Below, one piece after another: positions 21,934-34,282 of a stretch of 64,000 nucleotides of DNA. A program made the position numbers and the translations under genes. The stretch lies in the NCBI GenBank assembly GCA_021209875.1, contig JAGYVD010000007.1:3782001-3846000 (forward strand), read 5' to 3'. Each line of letters opens with the position of its first letter. Positions within the stretch are counted from its first letter, which is position 1. The notes under the pieces are model-generated. The model had not been told where the DNA came from and ran no database searches. It saw only the letters and a list, made by a program, of their open reading frames with translations. Origin of the DNA: Rosellinia necatrix (lineage: Eukaryota; Ascomycota; Sordariomycetes; Xylariales; Xylariaceae).

Positions 21934-24900
21934 ATGGCCGGCATAGAGCGTCTCGAGATTCATAGCAAGGTGGGTGCAACCTGAACCTGGCCAAGACAGC
22001 CGTCGTCGTCGTATTAGGGCCACGCCGTACCAGGGACCACGCACGCATCTTCTGTTGCTAACCGGCCGTGTTGCCTCCCCTAGTCCTACATTGTGCGATG
22101 GGTCAAGGTCGAAGACGGCAATACCCTGTCTTGGAGCATCCAGCCCGACAAGAAGTCCATGTAATTGCCTTCTACCCTTCTGCTTTTTTACCCCTTCTAT
22201 TCTGCCCTCCTGTTCAACGCTATTCCAGAGCCCTTGGTTGCTGACGAGGAGCCTCCTCTCTTGGCAGTAACTTCGGTATCGTCAAGCACCCTGGCTCCGG
22301 TGCTACCAAATTCCACTCCGTCCCCGGCGACCTTGACAGCCCCCTCGAACAACTCGATGGCGCGGAAGCGAGCGGCGGCAAAGGTGGCCTCTTCGCCAAG
22401 AAGGACGCAAGCACCGCACGCGAACAATTGGCCAGCAAAGGCTTCATTCTGGTGAAATGGCATGGCAAGTGTGAGGCAGACAAGGTGTCTATGGGCACAC
22501 ACGACATAGCCTCCGGACAAGGGGGCATGTTTGGCCTGATATTCGACAACACCTTCTCTAAGCAGATTTCCAAGACGGCCACCCTCGTCATTCTCACCTA
22601 CCCTACCGGCGCGCCGCCTCAAGGCGCCCACTATCTACCCAATATGCAGGGAGCTCCGGCTGCTGCCAGCAAAATAAGCCTGGGGAAGTCCAATCCTCGC
22701 CCCGCCGGCGCCGCCGCCGAATCTGCTGAGAGCCTCCATAGCCACGGGGCTGGAGAGACGCCAATGTCGAACGCCGGCCGAAGTGATCTAACTGCCTCCG
22801 CTTCACCATATCACACCGGGACCCTGTATAAGAGACGGAGAAAGAAGGGACAAGGCCATGCCCGCCGCTTCTTCTCGTTAGATTATTCGTCATGTACATT
22901 GTCTTACTATCATAATCGGAATAGCTCGGCCCTGAGGGGTGCGATCCCCCTGAGTCTCGCCGCCATCGCCGCCGACGAACGAAGACGGGAGATCAGCATT
23001 GATTCGGGTGCCGAAGTTTGGCATCTTCGAGCCGCTAACGACAACCAGTTTAAGGAGTGGGCTCGAGCTCTCGAGAGGGCGAGTAGAGTGGCAAGGGGTG
23101 TCGAACCGGCGCCCGAGTCCAGCCAAGTGCATCGTGAAAGGCTATCTATACCCCCCGCCCAGCACCCACCTACGCCAAACACCCCGGAAGAGGAGGATCG
23201 CGATTGGGAGCAAGTCGAAACCCTCGTAAGTCGTATAGTAGGGACACGAGACGCCCTGCGCCGCCTTGTCAAGGACATGGCTGCCGAGAAACACTCACAG
23301 CGCCCTATAAGCTCTCATCTATCGCCCGGTAGCACGGATATATCCGAAGAAGGCGATGGTTATTTCCCCCCACCGCAGCCAGAGAGGCGGTCTTTTTGGA
23401 AGCGAAAATCCAGCGCTTCGCTCCGTGCCCCTGGCGCGTTAACGCCGGCGGTGTCCTCTTCTTTAGCCGTACCGATGCCAAACTCTGCCAGCACTAAGGC
23501 GAACGGGGTGAACCCAAAACGCCTTTCCAAAGGCGGCGGCCAAGCAGAGAGAAGCACGGAAGACCATTGTGCTGCACTTCTAAATGATCTGGACCTGGTG
23601 GTAGCTGACTTCACCAACGTTATTGCTAATAGCAAAAGACGACGGTCGCCACCATCCAGGGTGCCTACACTGAGAAAAAGTATGGAATCATCTCTATCCG
23701 CCGATGAATTCTTCGACGCGGAAGCGGGGGAACCCAACAATAGCGGAAGTGTGCTGGTTATTGATCGTCACGAAAGCGACGCAGAGTCTCCCGAGTCAGT
23801 GGCAGACGAGGCCTCTCTAGATGATGCCTCATCCGTTTCTTCCATTCAGAGCGATACGGAATTAGGCGACAAGAGCGGCGCAGCGGCTCTTTTCCCGTCA
23901 AGGCCAAAGGCTCTACACCCACTACCTGTCGATATAGCAGTTGATCGCCGCAAGACTATCCCGCCAGCTACCGTCCTTCCGCCTAGCCTTATTGCGTTTG
24001 TGAGAAAAAACGTCGGCAAGGATCTCAGCACAATCAGCATGCCCGTCTCGGCTAACGAACCCACGTCAATGTTACAAAGAGTAGCAGAACAGTTGGAGTA
24101 TTCGCAACTTCTCGACCAGGCAGCTCAACAAAAAATCCCAAGGGACAGACTCCTTTTTGTTACTGCCTTTGCTATCTCGTCATTTAGCGTCAGCCGTGCT
24201 AAGGAGCGAGCCATACGTAAACCCTTCAATCCCCTCCTCGGCGAAACATTTGAACTGCTTCGCACCGAGAGCGAGTCACCAGGTGGTTTTCGTCTCATCG
24301 TAGAGAAGGTCACACATCGGCCGGTCCGGTTGGCCATGCAGGCTGATTCGGAAAACTGGTCTCTGGCTCAGAGCCCAGCTCCCGGGCAGAAGTTCTGGGG
24401 CAAGAGTGCTGAGATCACTACAGATGGGCGCGTGCGGGTAGCACTACACTTGTCTGACGGAACCGATGAGCTTTACTCCTGGGATATCGGTACCATGTTT
24501 CTGCGGAATGTGGTGATGGGCGAGAAGTACGTCGAACCAGTTGGTACCATGACCGTATCAAATGAATCGACTGGCGCCAAAGCAAACATCGAATTCAAAG
24601 CGAAAGGCATGTTTGGCGGACGCTGCGAAGATGTCCACGTCGATACCTATGGACCGGATGGTTCGGCCACTGGCCTTAGCCTCACAGGAACCTGGACGAA
24701 GTCATTACAGGTTATGGAGGGTGGCAAGAACACAGGACAAGAGATTTGGAAGGCCGGTCAATTAGTCACCAACGCGGCCAACACCTACGGTATGACGACA
24801 TTTGCAGCAAGTCTCAACGAGATCACAGATGTGGAAAAGGGTCGTCTACCCCCTACAGACACCAGACTCCGCCCTGACCAACGGCTTGCCGAAGAGGGTA

Positions 24901-25133
24901 AACTTGATGATGCAGAAATATGGAAGGTCAGACTTGAGGAAGGGCAGCGTGCGAGACGAAGGGACATGGAAGAGCAGGGAGAAGAGCATAAGCCGAAATG
25001 GTTCTACAAGGTCGCCGACGCACCGGACGGCGAGGAACTATGGAGATTCCGAGGCGGGAAAGACAGTTACTGGGAAGAGCGAGGAAAGGGGGAGTGGAAG
25101 GGCGTGGAGAAGATCTTCGACGTGCCGGAATAA
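21934..25133 (+). CDS. OSH3: Osh3-type oxysterol-binding protein (GOLD-PH-FFAT-ORD)
   Basis: Exons 21934-21969, 22084-22160 and 22268-25133; introns 114 and 107 bp; 992 aa, intact. It is a lipid-transfer protein of ER-plasma membrane contacts that handles PI4P. The first 36 bp exon codes MAGIERLEIHSK. A GOLD domain follows (SYIVRWVKVEDGNTLSWSI to TATLVILTYPTG, residues about 13-150). A PH domain begins at YHTGTLYKRRRKKGQGH and covers residues about 219-313. An FFAT motif, EFFDAEAGE, near residue 517 is the hook for the ER protein VAP/Scs2. The C-terminal ORD carries KPFNPLLGETFELL near residue 688. The canonical EQVSHHPP lipid-head-group motif reads EKVTHRPV here. The domain order GOLD, PH, ORD is the Osh3 hallmark. 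The gene lies just upstream of, and in the same direction as, the GH35 gene. Confidence 0.95.
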
Positions 25134-26186
25134 ATAAACTGCCAGATGCTTCGGCCTAGTATAGAAAACCTGAGTATTTGGTCAAGCCCTACGCGGAGCT
25201 ATATATGTTGTGGTATAGCGACGAAGAAGCGTGGAGTTGGTTCTGGGCTGTCGGCGTGTTTATTGGCATTTAGCAAGCGCGGGGTACAAAAACGTTATAT
25301 ATAAACCACGCATTGATATTGTACTTGTAACTGTGCCGCTCATCTACCGGGTTAAGAGAATTCAGTAACAGCCCTACCTAAGGTATATCGGGTATCTTGA
25401 CTAAGGAGCCTAGGACAACGGGAACGTTTATTTACCTACCTACCCACCTACCTATCTGGCATTTCTGGAAGGAATTCTCTCCAAATCCCCTTCTTCATAC
25501 GCCCCTCTCATTGGCACGGCTGGAAACCAAAACCAGCTGCGCAAAATAATAGGTTGATCGGTATAGGTAGCGGGGTTAGAAGGTTTGGGGTAATAACAAA
25601 ATAAAATAGTTTTTTTTTTTTAAAAAAAAAAAACCCGGAATAATTCTAACACGACGACGACGACGACGTTACGATTGACCCCGACTAGCTAGCTACTTAA
25701 GCGTGCCTGCCTATAAACGCAGCGCCTCCCCACCCCCCCCTCCTCTCCTCTTGGAATCCCCGAGGCCCGCCGCTCAAGAGAAGAGGGTTCCTTTGATGCG
25801 ACCCTCGCTCATGTCGGCTACTCAAAAGGAGGGAGGGGGGGGGAGGTGGTTATTGTCAAATGCGGGGAGGTGGAAATCGTACTGGACAGACGGACGGACG
25901 GACGGTTATATAACGTGCCGTTGTTTTTCGAAGGTCTAGATGCGCAGCATAGCTACCTAGTTCTCCATCTACGATTTAGATTAGGGTCTGGTTCCCGACT
26001 ATCTTACCTTACATTACCTTACCTTACCCTACCCTACCCTACCTACTTAGTTATTGACCTGGCGGGACTATAATGAGATCTTAGAGCCATCTATCAATCT
26101 ACCAGCTAAGATCGCTACGTGTTCGTGACCCGTCGCTCCCTCCTTCCGTCGAGCATCTAGGAAATTAAGACAACCCCTCGTGGACC
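25134..26186. other. intergenic with T12A12 palindrome and CCTA repeats
   Basis: Contains a perfect T12A12 run (25610-25633), ACG repeats just after it, a GGAC repeat near 25885-25905, and TTACC/CCCTA repeats at about 26004-26045 ahead of the GH35 promoter. No gene seen. Confidence 0.6.
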
Positions 26187-28230
26187 ATGGGCTGGGAAAA
26201 CCGCTTCACGGCGCTCCTGGCGGCCGTTCTCGCGTCCGCGGGATTATCTGCCCCGGCGCCACCACCACCATCCTCGCCGGCGTTCACATACGACCGGACG
26301 ACCTTCTACCTGCGCGGCGAGCCGTACGTGATCATCGGGGGGCAGATGGACCCGCAGCGGGTCCCGGCGGCGTACTGGCGCGACCGGCTCGCGAAGGCGC
26401 GGGCGATGGGGCTCAACACCATCTTCAGCTACGTGTACTGGAACCTGCTGGAGCCTGTCCCGGGGGCGTGGGAAAATGGCAGCGGCAGCGGCGGCAGCAG
26501 CAGCGGCAGCAGCGGTGACTCGGACGGGATCATGAGCAACGACATCGCGGCCTTCTTCCGCGTCGCGCAGGAGGAGGGGCTCAACGTGATCCTGCGGCCG
26601 GGGCCGTACATCTGCGGCGAGCGCGAGTGGGGCGGGTTCCCGGCGTGGCTGGCGCGGGTGCCGGGGATGCGGGTGCGGTCGTCGAACGCGCCCTTCATGG
26701 AGGCGGCGGCGGGGTACCTGAGACGGCTCGCGGCGGACCTGAAGGATGTACAGGTCACGCGCGGCGGGCCGCTGCTGATGGTGCAGGTGGAGAACGAGTA
26801 CGGCTCGTACGGGGAGGACCACGCGTACACGGCCGGGCTGCGGGACATCCTGCGCGCGGCGGGCTTCGAGGTGCCGCTGTACACCAACGACGGTGGCGTC
26901 GACTGGACGCTGGCCGGCGGCGAGGTGCCGGGCGTGCTGGCGGCCGTCGACGGGGACCCCTGGAGCGGGTTCGCCGCGCGGGACCGGTACGTCACGCGCG
27001 AGGACGAGCTGGGCCCGCTGCTCGACGGCGAGTACTACACGCTCGCGCCCGACTTCTGGGGCGCCAACAACGTGCATAACACGACGGTGGGGCGGCCAGG
27101 GCAGATCGCGCAGTTCGTGACGGACCTGGACTACGTGCTCGGGGCGAACAACTCCATCTCGCTGTACATGTTCCACGGCGGCACCAACTTCGGCTTCTCC
27201 AACGGGGCCATCTGGAAGAACTTCACGGCGAGCTTCACCACGAGCTACGACTACGGGTCGCCGCTCGACGAGAGCGGCCGCACCAACGAGCTGTACTCCA
27301 CGCTGCGGGACACGATCCTGAAGTACGTGCCCGAAGGCACCGTCCCCTTCCCGCCCGAGAACCTGCCGCGGCTGGAGATCCCCGAGTTCGAGCTCACGCC
27401 GCTGGTCGGGCTGTTCGATACCCTCGGCAGCGCGGCGGCGGCGGCGGCGGCGGTGAGGAGCGAGGCGCCCCTGACCATGGAGCAGCTGGGCCAGGCGTAC
27501 GGCCTCGTGCTGTACGAGCACACGGCCGGCGCGGCGCTGAGCGGCGTCCTGCGGGCCGGCGACCGGCCCCGCGACCGCGTGATCGCGTACGTGAACGGCG
27601 CGAGGCAGGGCGTGATGGACAGCACGTACGCCCGGCCGGCGGGGGTCTCCGTGACGCTGCGGCCGGGCGACAAGCTGCAGCTCCTCGTCGAGAACCTCGG
27701 GCGCGTGGACTACTGGTCGCGCGAGTCCGGGACGTTCGTGGCGCTCGAGGACCCGTACAAGGGCATCCTAGGCGACGTCACGATCGGCAGCGGCGCCGGC
27801 ACGGAGCCGCTCAGGGGCTGGGACATCTACTCCCTACCTCTCGAGGCGCCGCCCCCCGTACCCGTCGGTGCCGCGCCCGCTAGGAACCAGACGCGGCAGA
27901 GCCCGGATGCGATCGCGGCCGGCTCGCCGCCCGTCTTCTACCGCGGCACGTTCGACGCGGGCGGGGACGACGAGACGGACCCGGCGCGGCGGGACACGTT
28001 CCTCGCGGTGCCGGGCGGCGTCAAGGGGAACGTCTGGGTGAACGGGTTCAACCTCGGCCGGTACTGGGTCGTCGGGCCGCAGCAGTCGCTGTACCTCCCG
28101 GGGGGTCCTCCTGAAACCGGTGGGGAACGAGGTCGTCATCCTCGAGTTGGAGCCGACCGCCGAGACCCTGGCGGCGTTTGGGGCCGCGGAGAGGGAATGG
28201 GCGAATTACCCTGATCCCGATTATCCATAG
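26187..28230 (+). CDS. GH35 beta-galactosidase, secreted, short type (one 3' frame break)
   Basis: Intronless, about 680 aa if the frame break is repaired. An N-terminal hydrophobic segment (TALLAAVLASAGLSA) looks like a signal peptide. The catalytic TIM barrel starts at FTYDRTTFYLRGEPYVIIGG and includes LNTIFSYVYWNLLEP, RPGPYICGEREWGGFPAWL, VENEYGSYG (acid/base Glu at residue 204), LLDGEYYTLAPDFWG (nucleophile Glu at residue 282) and LYMFHGGTNFGF. The beta-sandwich tail ends with NVWVNGFNLGRYWVVGPQQS. It removes terminal beta-galactose from glycans or oligosaccharides. The size matches animal and bacterial GH35 enzymes rather than the roughly 1000 aa fungal LacA type. At a G6 run (28100-28105) the given frame leaves the family and stops at 28214. 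One base fewer gives VLLKPVGNEVVILELEPTAE and a stop at 28230. Codon use is extremely GC-rich, with a Ser/Gly repeat (GSGSGGSSSGSSG). Confidence 0.93.
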
Positions 28231-28325
28231 CATATGTACGCCGTGCCTATACTTACCTACCTACCTTACCTACCTATATGCCACTCGAAGTCCCTACCGT
28301 ACTTGTGTGTGTGTGTGTGTGTGTG

Positions 28326-28365
<40 letters not shown>

Positions 28366-30814
28366 CGATAGTTACTTTTTCGTATGGTGATGTAACTATC
28401 CTGGTGTTGATCAGAGTGGGCAGCATCCAGCTGTAGTGTGCTTGTGTAGAGGGTGCAATAACCGCTGCCTGCTGGTATGTTTTAGAGCCTTGGCGGTGCA
28501 GCGTAGAGGACGGCAAAGGATCGCTAGGCTTATGGTGATTGGCGGTTCTGTACAAGGAAGGTGGCCACCCCGGTCGGGTGCCGCAATCCGAGCGGTTCGC
28601 CCTTGCCCCGTCGATTTCGCTTTTGAGACCGAGGGTGGCTGTGCTGCGGTTACGAGCTGGGAGATGAAATGAGGGTACTACCTTCTGCAACATTCTATTG
28701 GCTATCAGCGCGCCCTTCTAAACATGCTGCGTCGCAGACCAAGGAGATACAAGATACATGGCGGGCTGCTGACTGGACGTCATGAGCCCTCCTGTTTCAT
28801 TTACATATACACTAAGTACCTACATAGGTTGGGTTTCTTTATTCCTGGACGCAAGGAGGGCTTAGGAATGCCTAAGACCCTACGCATGCATCACTAACCG
28901 ACGCCCCAACGCCAATAGAGATGCCAACCAGAAACATACAGCGGTCAGCGCCCAAACTAATCACCACTGTCGTGTAGTGAAAATGTAGTAGTGTATTAGC
29001 GACCGGGCCGAGCTAGGCTAGGTAGGTGTTGGCTTGCAGGCTACTGGCCCGTGTTAGGGGTTGGTGTAGTGTATGTAAGCCTTGAAGAGGTAGGTACGAA
29101 GTACAAGATCAGGTACGCTAGGTAGTATGATGCAATTACTACCATTGCGACATGGTTGTACCGCATCTGAATGCGCCGTATAACCTGCTTTACACTATGT
29201 TGAACAGCCGCCGTGCAGTGCGACACCAACTTACCTCCCTAGTGAGGTTAGTATTACATAGGTAGGTCTGCTGCCCGCTATAACTCAGTATGGATAGTAT
29301 CGTAGATATGTCGTAATTGCGAATATGCAAAGAGACGATCGATATCCCATTATTTGTGGCATATACGTAGTAGTGTACTTGTACATCAGGTGCTGCTATG
29401 TTGGTAGGCTGTCAGGTGAATCCTACTTCTCTCGTATTACCGGAAAATTTGAGAAACGGTGGCTGTCCTCTCGACGTCAGCAACACGAGTGCAATTAGCC
29501 GGCCAAGCTGCTATTTGCTCAAAGCTGGCAACACCAAGGTCTTGGTGGTTTGGCGTTGTCCCTCGGCACAATCTGGACGTCACAACAAGTACTTTGTTCA
29601 TGAGGCTTGTTATTCATATCGCTGATAGTTTATATAGGTATGTACTCTGAATGAGGAGGCGAGCCAGTACCTAGTGCACGACTTTAGCGCCTTCGACGGT
29701 AAACAAATGCCTGTTTGGGCGCTTGGGTTGGTGAAATGAAAACAGTAGTCTCCCCTGGCAGCACTGTAGTGGCTTACCAACGCGCAATTTACTTTGCATT
29801 CCCATCCTTAGAATGCCCTCTTCAAATATACGCTAAACCGTAATCGACTCAATCATTGGAATCCGCCACTCAGCAACAGCCGCCAACCCCCCTCCAGCTC
29901 CTGCCACTGTCCTGCAATGCAGGACGGTAGCGGTCCGTCACCACTGTGAAAGACTGCAGATGCTGCCAGCACTCGCTAACCCTATTTTGGTCACTGTTCC
30001 ACCATCCGGTCTATCCACGCCCCACCGTCCCCTTTTTGTCCAGCCCGCTCCATCCAAGCAAGCCCCAGCCCAGGCACAGGGGTCTGCTCTGGCGAACTAC
30101 CTACAGTATATGCTGGACACCTCACGCTGGTCTTGAGAGGTCTCCCTCGCTCGTCCACCCTCCTCCTTGAATCCGAGCATTCACCCGCCAACAACCACCT
30201 TACATCACCGACCGACCTAAGTCACTCTCTGAAACCCGTTTCTCTTCTTCTGCCACCTTCCTCTAATTTGGACCCTTTCGCCCCGTTTCCGATTCTTGTC
30301 GACGACCATTACGCCACGACTGCTGATAATCCCGTTCTGCGAAGGGGATTCATCGCTAGTCATTCGTATTGTCTCGCCGACATTACTGCGTGCCTCGGAT
30401 TGCCCGTCCCCTTCTGGCCGATTCCTCCCAGGACCAAGGACGACATCTGCCAGTTCACTCGTTACGACGTTAATTGAAGACTATCATCTGCTTGTGGATT
30501 CATCGGCACGCCTACCAAGGAGACGACACACCGACACGGTCACGGTCACGGATCACGCTTGCAAATCCCAACGGCATAGCATCGTACCTGTTTGGGTATT
30601 TTTGTGCCTCTCGCAAAGAGAACACCCCGCCGCCCTATCTCTTTGTCGCGAGCCAATGTAATCGATTGTCCACGCTCTTTCAATTATTAACCAACGCAGG
30701 TGCCTTGTCCCAAAGGCACGTAATTGATAACTCGACGAGCGGTATTGTGTGTGCCGCACTCCTAATATTCAGACCTACCTATTTCGCATCGACTCCCCAT
30801 CCTCTGTCGCCACC
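28231..30814. other. 2.6 kb intergenic region, microsatellite and pyrimidine-rich leader
   Basis: A (TG)n-(TA)n microsatellite lies 70-130 bp after the GH35 stop. From about 29980 to 30810 the DNA is rich in C and T with several short ATG-started frames, consistent with the promoter and a long 5' leader with possible upstream ORFs for the Flc2-like gene. No separate gene seen. Confidence 0.5.
28303..28362. repeat. compound (TG)n(TA)n microsatellite
   Basis: About 11 TG units, a short break, then about 14 TA units in the 3' flank of the GH35 gene. Confidence 0.9.
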
Positions 30815-33114
30815 ATGAGATTCTCCAATATGAGGCCAGCATTATTGCTGTCTGCCCTCGCGGCAGTGCGCCCCAGTCTTGCCGAGGAGGCTATGCTCTC
30901 GTCAACCTCGCTAAACTCGTGTCAACCGAACTCGCAATTCACAGCCAGTCTCTTCCACGTCGTATACACTCCGCACAATAACTCAGCAGCCGTCAATGTT
31001 GTCGCAACATCGTCTATTGAAGGCTACGTTAGCTTCGATGTGTCCGTGGTCGCTTACGGATACCAAATCATCAGCCAGAGCGTCGACCCTTGCAAGCTTG
31101 GACTAGCTGGTCTCTGTCCTATGACTGCTGGCAAGATTCCTCTCGAGTTTAACTTCGACGTCGATCCGTCCGCTAAGGACCAGATCCCCGGCATCGCGTA
31201 CACGTTTCCCGATCTGGATGCCACAGTTCGAGTCGTCTTAAACAACACGGAAACGCACGAGAGCGTGGCCTGTGTTGAAGCCGACGTGTCTAATGGAAAG
31301 ACCGTCAATCTACTAGCTGTGAAATGGACTCTTGCCATCATTGCTGGCATCGTGCTCTGCTCGTCTGCCGTCCTGAACGGTCTTGGCCATTCTAATGCCG
31401 CTGCTCATATTGCCTCGGGCGCCTTGTCTCTTTTTGGATTCTTCCAGGCTCAAGCCATCCTTGGCATGATGAGCGTCCACCTTCCTCCGGTTGTCCAGTC
31501 CTGGACACAAGATTTCCAGTGGACTATGGGCATTATCAATGTAGATTTCTTGCAGAAGATTTTCACCTGGTATCAGCGCGCTACGGGTGGCACTCCCTCC
31601 ACTATCTTCGATTCATTGACTACAGTCTCGGTACAAGTCGAGAAGCGTGCTCTATCGGTCTTGCCCGAGGCAGCACTTGGCGTCTACCGAAGATCCGCAT
31701 CTCTCATTCCTCGAGCCACGACCGAGCTAATAAAGCGAGGCAACATAATGACAGGCTCAGGAAGCTTCGTTGTCTACGGTATTCAGCGTGTTGCTTTCAG
31801 GGCCAATATCGAATCGACAAACCTGTTTCTGACCGGCCTTGTCTTCTACTCCCTGCTCGTTGTCTTCACCATTTCTATTGTTGCTGCATTCAAAGGCTTC
31901 TGTGAACTGGCCGCCAAGAAGAGGTGGATGAAGAGTGACACGTTCCTCGAGTTCCGCAACGGGTGGCTCACGATCCTGAAGGGAATTCTATTCCGGTTGA
32001 CGCTCATTGGCTATCCACAGATGACCATCCTATGCCTCTGGGAATTCACGCAACTTGATTCTCCGGCGGAGGTTGTATTGGCTATTTTCTTCCTCGTCGG
32101 CATGACGGTTACACTCGGTTGGGCTGCTTTTAAGGTTATTCGCCTTGCACGCCGCTCCGTTGCCATGCACCGTAATCCCGCCTACATCTTGTTCTCAGAT
32201 CCCCATGCATTGAACAAATGGGGCTTCCTCTACGTGCAATTCAGGGCCTCGGCTTACTACTTTGTCATTCCCGTTCTCGGTTACACGTTTGTCAAGGCAC
32301 TCTTCATCGCATTCGCCCAAGGTAGAGGCAATGTCCAGGCAATCGGACTACTCTTGATTGAAGTCGGCGCTCTCATCGCTGTTAGCGTGCTCCGACCTTG
32401 GATGGACAAGAGCACTAACTCATTTAATATTTCCATTTGTGCGGTTAACTTCATAAATTCCATTTTCGTTTTGATCTTCTCGGACGTTTTCGACCAACCT
32501 CCCCTCGTCAACGGTGTTATTGGCCTGATCCTCTTCTTCCTCAATGCGATCTTCGCTACCGTTCTTCTCATCATGGTCATTGTTTCGACTGCGCTAGTCT
32601 TTTATCGCAAGAACCCTGATGGCCGTTACCAGTTCATGGCTGATGACCGAACATCGTTCATGAAGTCCCAATCCCAACTAACGGGCACCACAGAGCTTGA
32701 TGCTCTGGCTGCCACCGCTCGAGGTGACAAGGCCGGTGGGTACTACAAGCCTAGACTAGACCTGGACGACGACAACGAGTCGATATCATCAGACTCTATG
32801 AGACGACAAACCGGTACCTCACGTCTGAGCATCCCTGCCGGCGGTGCCCCAGACGCCCATGGCGCCCATCAGAACCAATCGCGATCTCCCGTAGATCCAT
32901 CGGTGCCGCTATTCCCCTCAAGTGGCAGTTCAAACAGATCACCAAGCCCATACGGCCCTTCTTCCGCGAGCGCCTTCCGCGCACAAAATAACTCGACACC
33001 TACAAGTTTCAGGGCGCAGAACAATGCAAGGTAAGTGTGCTCCGCCTCTACGGTCGAGACAATCACTAACAACATCACAGCCCATGGCAACGCGGCGCAG
33101 GATATGACCATTAG
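30815..33114 (+). CDS. FLC2: Flc2-like TRP/ML-domain integral membrane protein
   Basis: Exons 30815-33030 and 33081-33114; one 50 bp intron with GTAAGT and CTAAC; 749 aa. The second exon is tiny but closes the protein with the conserved tail SPWQRGAGYDH. The ATG has a good context (CACCATGA). A signal peptide (RPALLLSALAAVRPSLA) is followed by an ML-like luminal domain with paired cysteines (LNSCQPNSQ, DPCKLGLAGLCPM, ESVACVEADV), then about nine membrane segments from residue 170 to 600, including NLLAVKWTLAIIAGIVLCSS and the conserved FRASAYYFVIPVLGY. A cytosolic Ser/Pro-rich tail follows. Yeast Flc1-3 act in ER flavin (FAD) import, calcium release and cell-wall integrity. Flc2 is the nearest named member by layout; which of the three it corresponds to is not certain. 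Confidence 0.93.
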
Positions 33115-34282
33115 GCAACGGTCAATCCCCCCGAGGCGAGAGGGTTCTTTTAGCTGGAATATAGTCCGGCTGTTGTTCATATTGGAGTAATTATGACAAA
33201 TGGGACGGGATTGTTGTGCTTTGATCTATATCCACATAGTGGAAATGTTCTGATGGGATTCTAGCCTCCAGTCATAGAGCCCATTAAAAGGCTTTTTTCC
33301 TTTTTGTCGAGGGGGCGAGGACTGGCCGCGCCCTCGTAAGACGAGTGTGTGCTGGTTGGTCTACTATCCTCGCCAGGTCAAACCATAGAGTTTCTCACGA
33401 CCCGGATGCCAAAGGGCGTCTACCAGCATTAAGAGGCGGCGTCAAGTGAAATCAGTAGGGTTACCTACCGTTTACCTTTTTTTTGTTTTTTTCCGGACTA
33501 TTGTATAAGTTACACCACCTGATCCGCTAGACAGGTTTGCAAATGCGTGTCCAGCAATGTAGGGACAGCTGGACTGGGAATTGGGCTATGACGACTGTGT
33601 TGTACTGTTAAGGGGGTTTTTATCTCACACAAAAGAAAACAATAGCCGTAACAAGCATCCAAAATTATGTGTTTGTGATGAAAGACGTCGATTGTGACCT
33701 GGTCCTATCTACTGCTCAAGCAACTATACAAGTCGCTCATTGGGTCACTATGCGTCGAGTGCATGCCCTCTGTGCAGCAAGTGAAGATACCTAGGTGTGG
33801 AGGTACCTATCGGCTGGGTTAGGTTATATTGGCTACAGCGGTGCGGGTAACCTAACTTAAGTAAATCCCCACACCTCCCAGCACTGGCACCTACCTACGC
33901 GTACAGTGTACAGCAGAAGGTCGCCACCACCAGAGTTTAGGTTAGTTGCTTATCCTTTATAATGAACTCGACTCGTATCCTTCTTCTCTCATAGGACACT
34001 GCGCGCTCTCCTTCCAACATCAGGTACCTAGCTAGATAGCTAACGCAACCGCTAATCTTCGATCTTATGCCGTGGGGCAGAAGCGCTCATGATAGTTAAA
34101 CACGACTCGACCAGTCCGCCCTAACCTTCAGGTAGATAAATACATAGTTGCCAAGCCGACCCATCAATCCAGCACCACCTCCGTCGGTCCATAAGCCGCA
34201 ACGGTGATACCTCGCTAGTCCACCCTCATACCCCCTTTTGACATTCCCTCTCTGGCTTCCACCACCTTTGGAGGCGCTGGCC
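33115..34282. other. intergenic
   Basis: 3' flank of the Flc2-like gene and promoter of CCZ1. CCTAGG/GGTA-type motifs occur near 33790-33815 and 34024-34036. No gene seen. Confidence 0.5.

Noticed and set aside
26004..26045. CCCTA/TTACC repeats as an internal telomere
   Set aside because: Units are CCCTA and CCTTA, not the TTAGGG/CCCTAA of filamentous fungi, and the array is short and mixed.
26244..27521. 425-codon minus-strand open frame
   Set aside because: Antisense shadow of the GH35 gene; Arg/Val/Gln-rich without family likeness.
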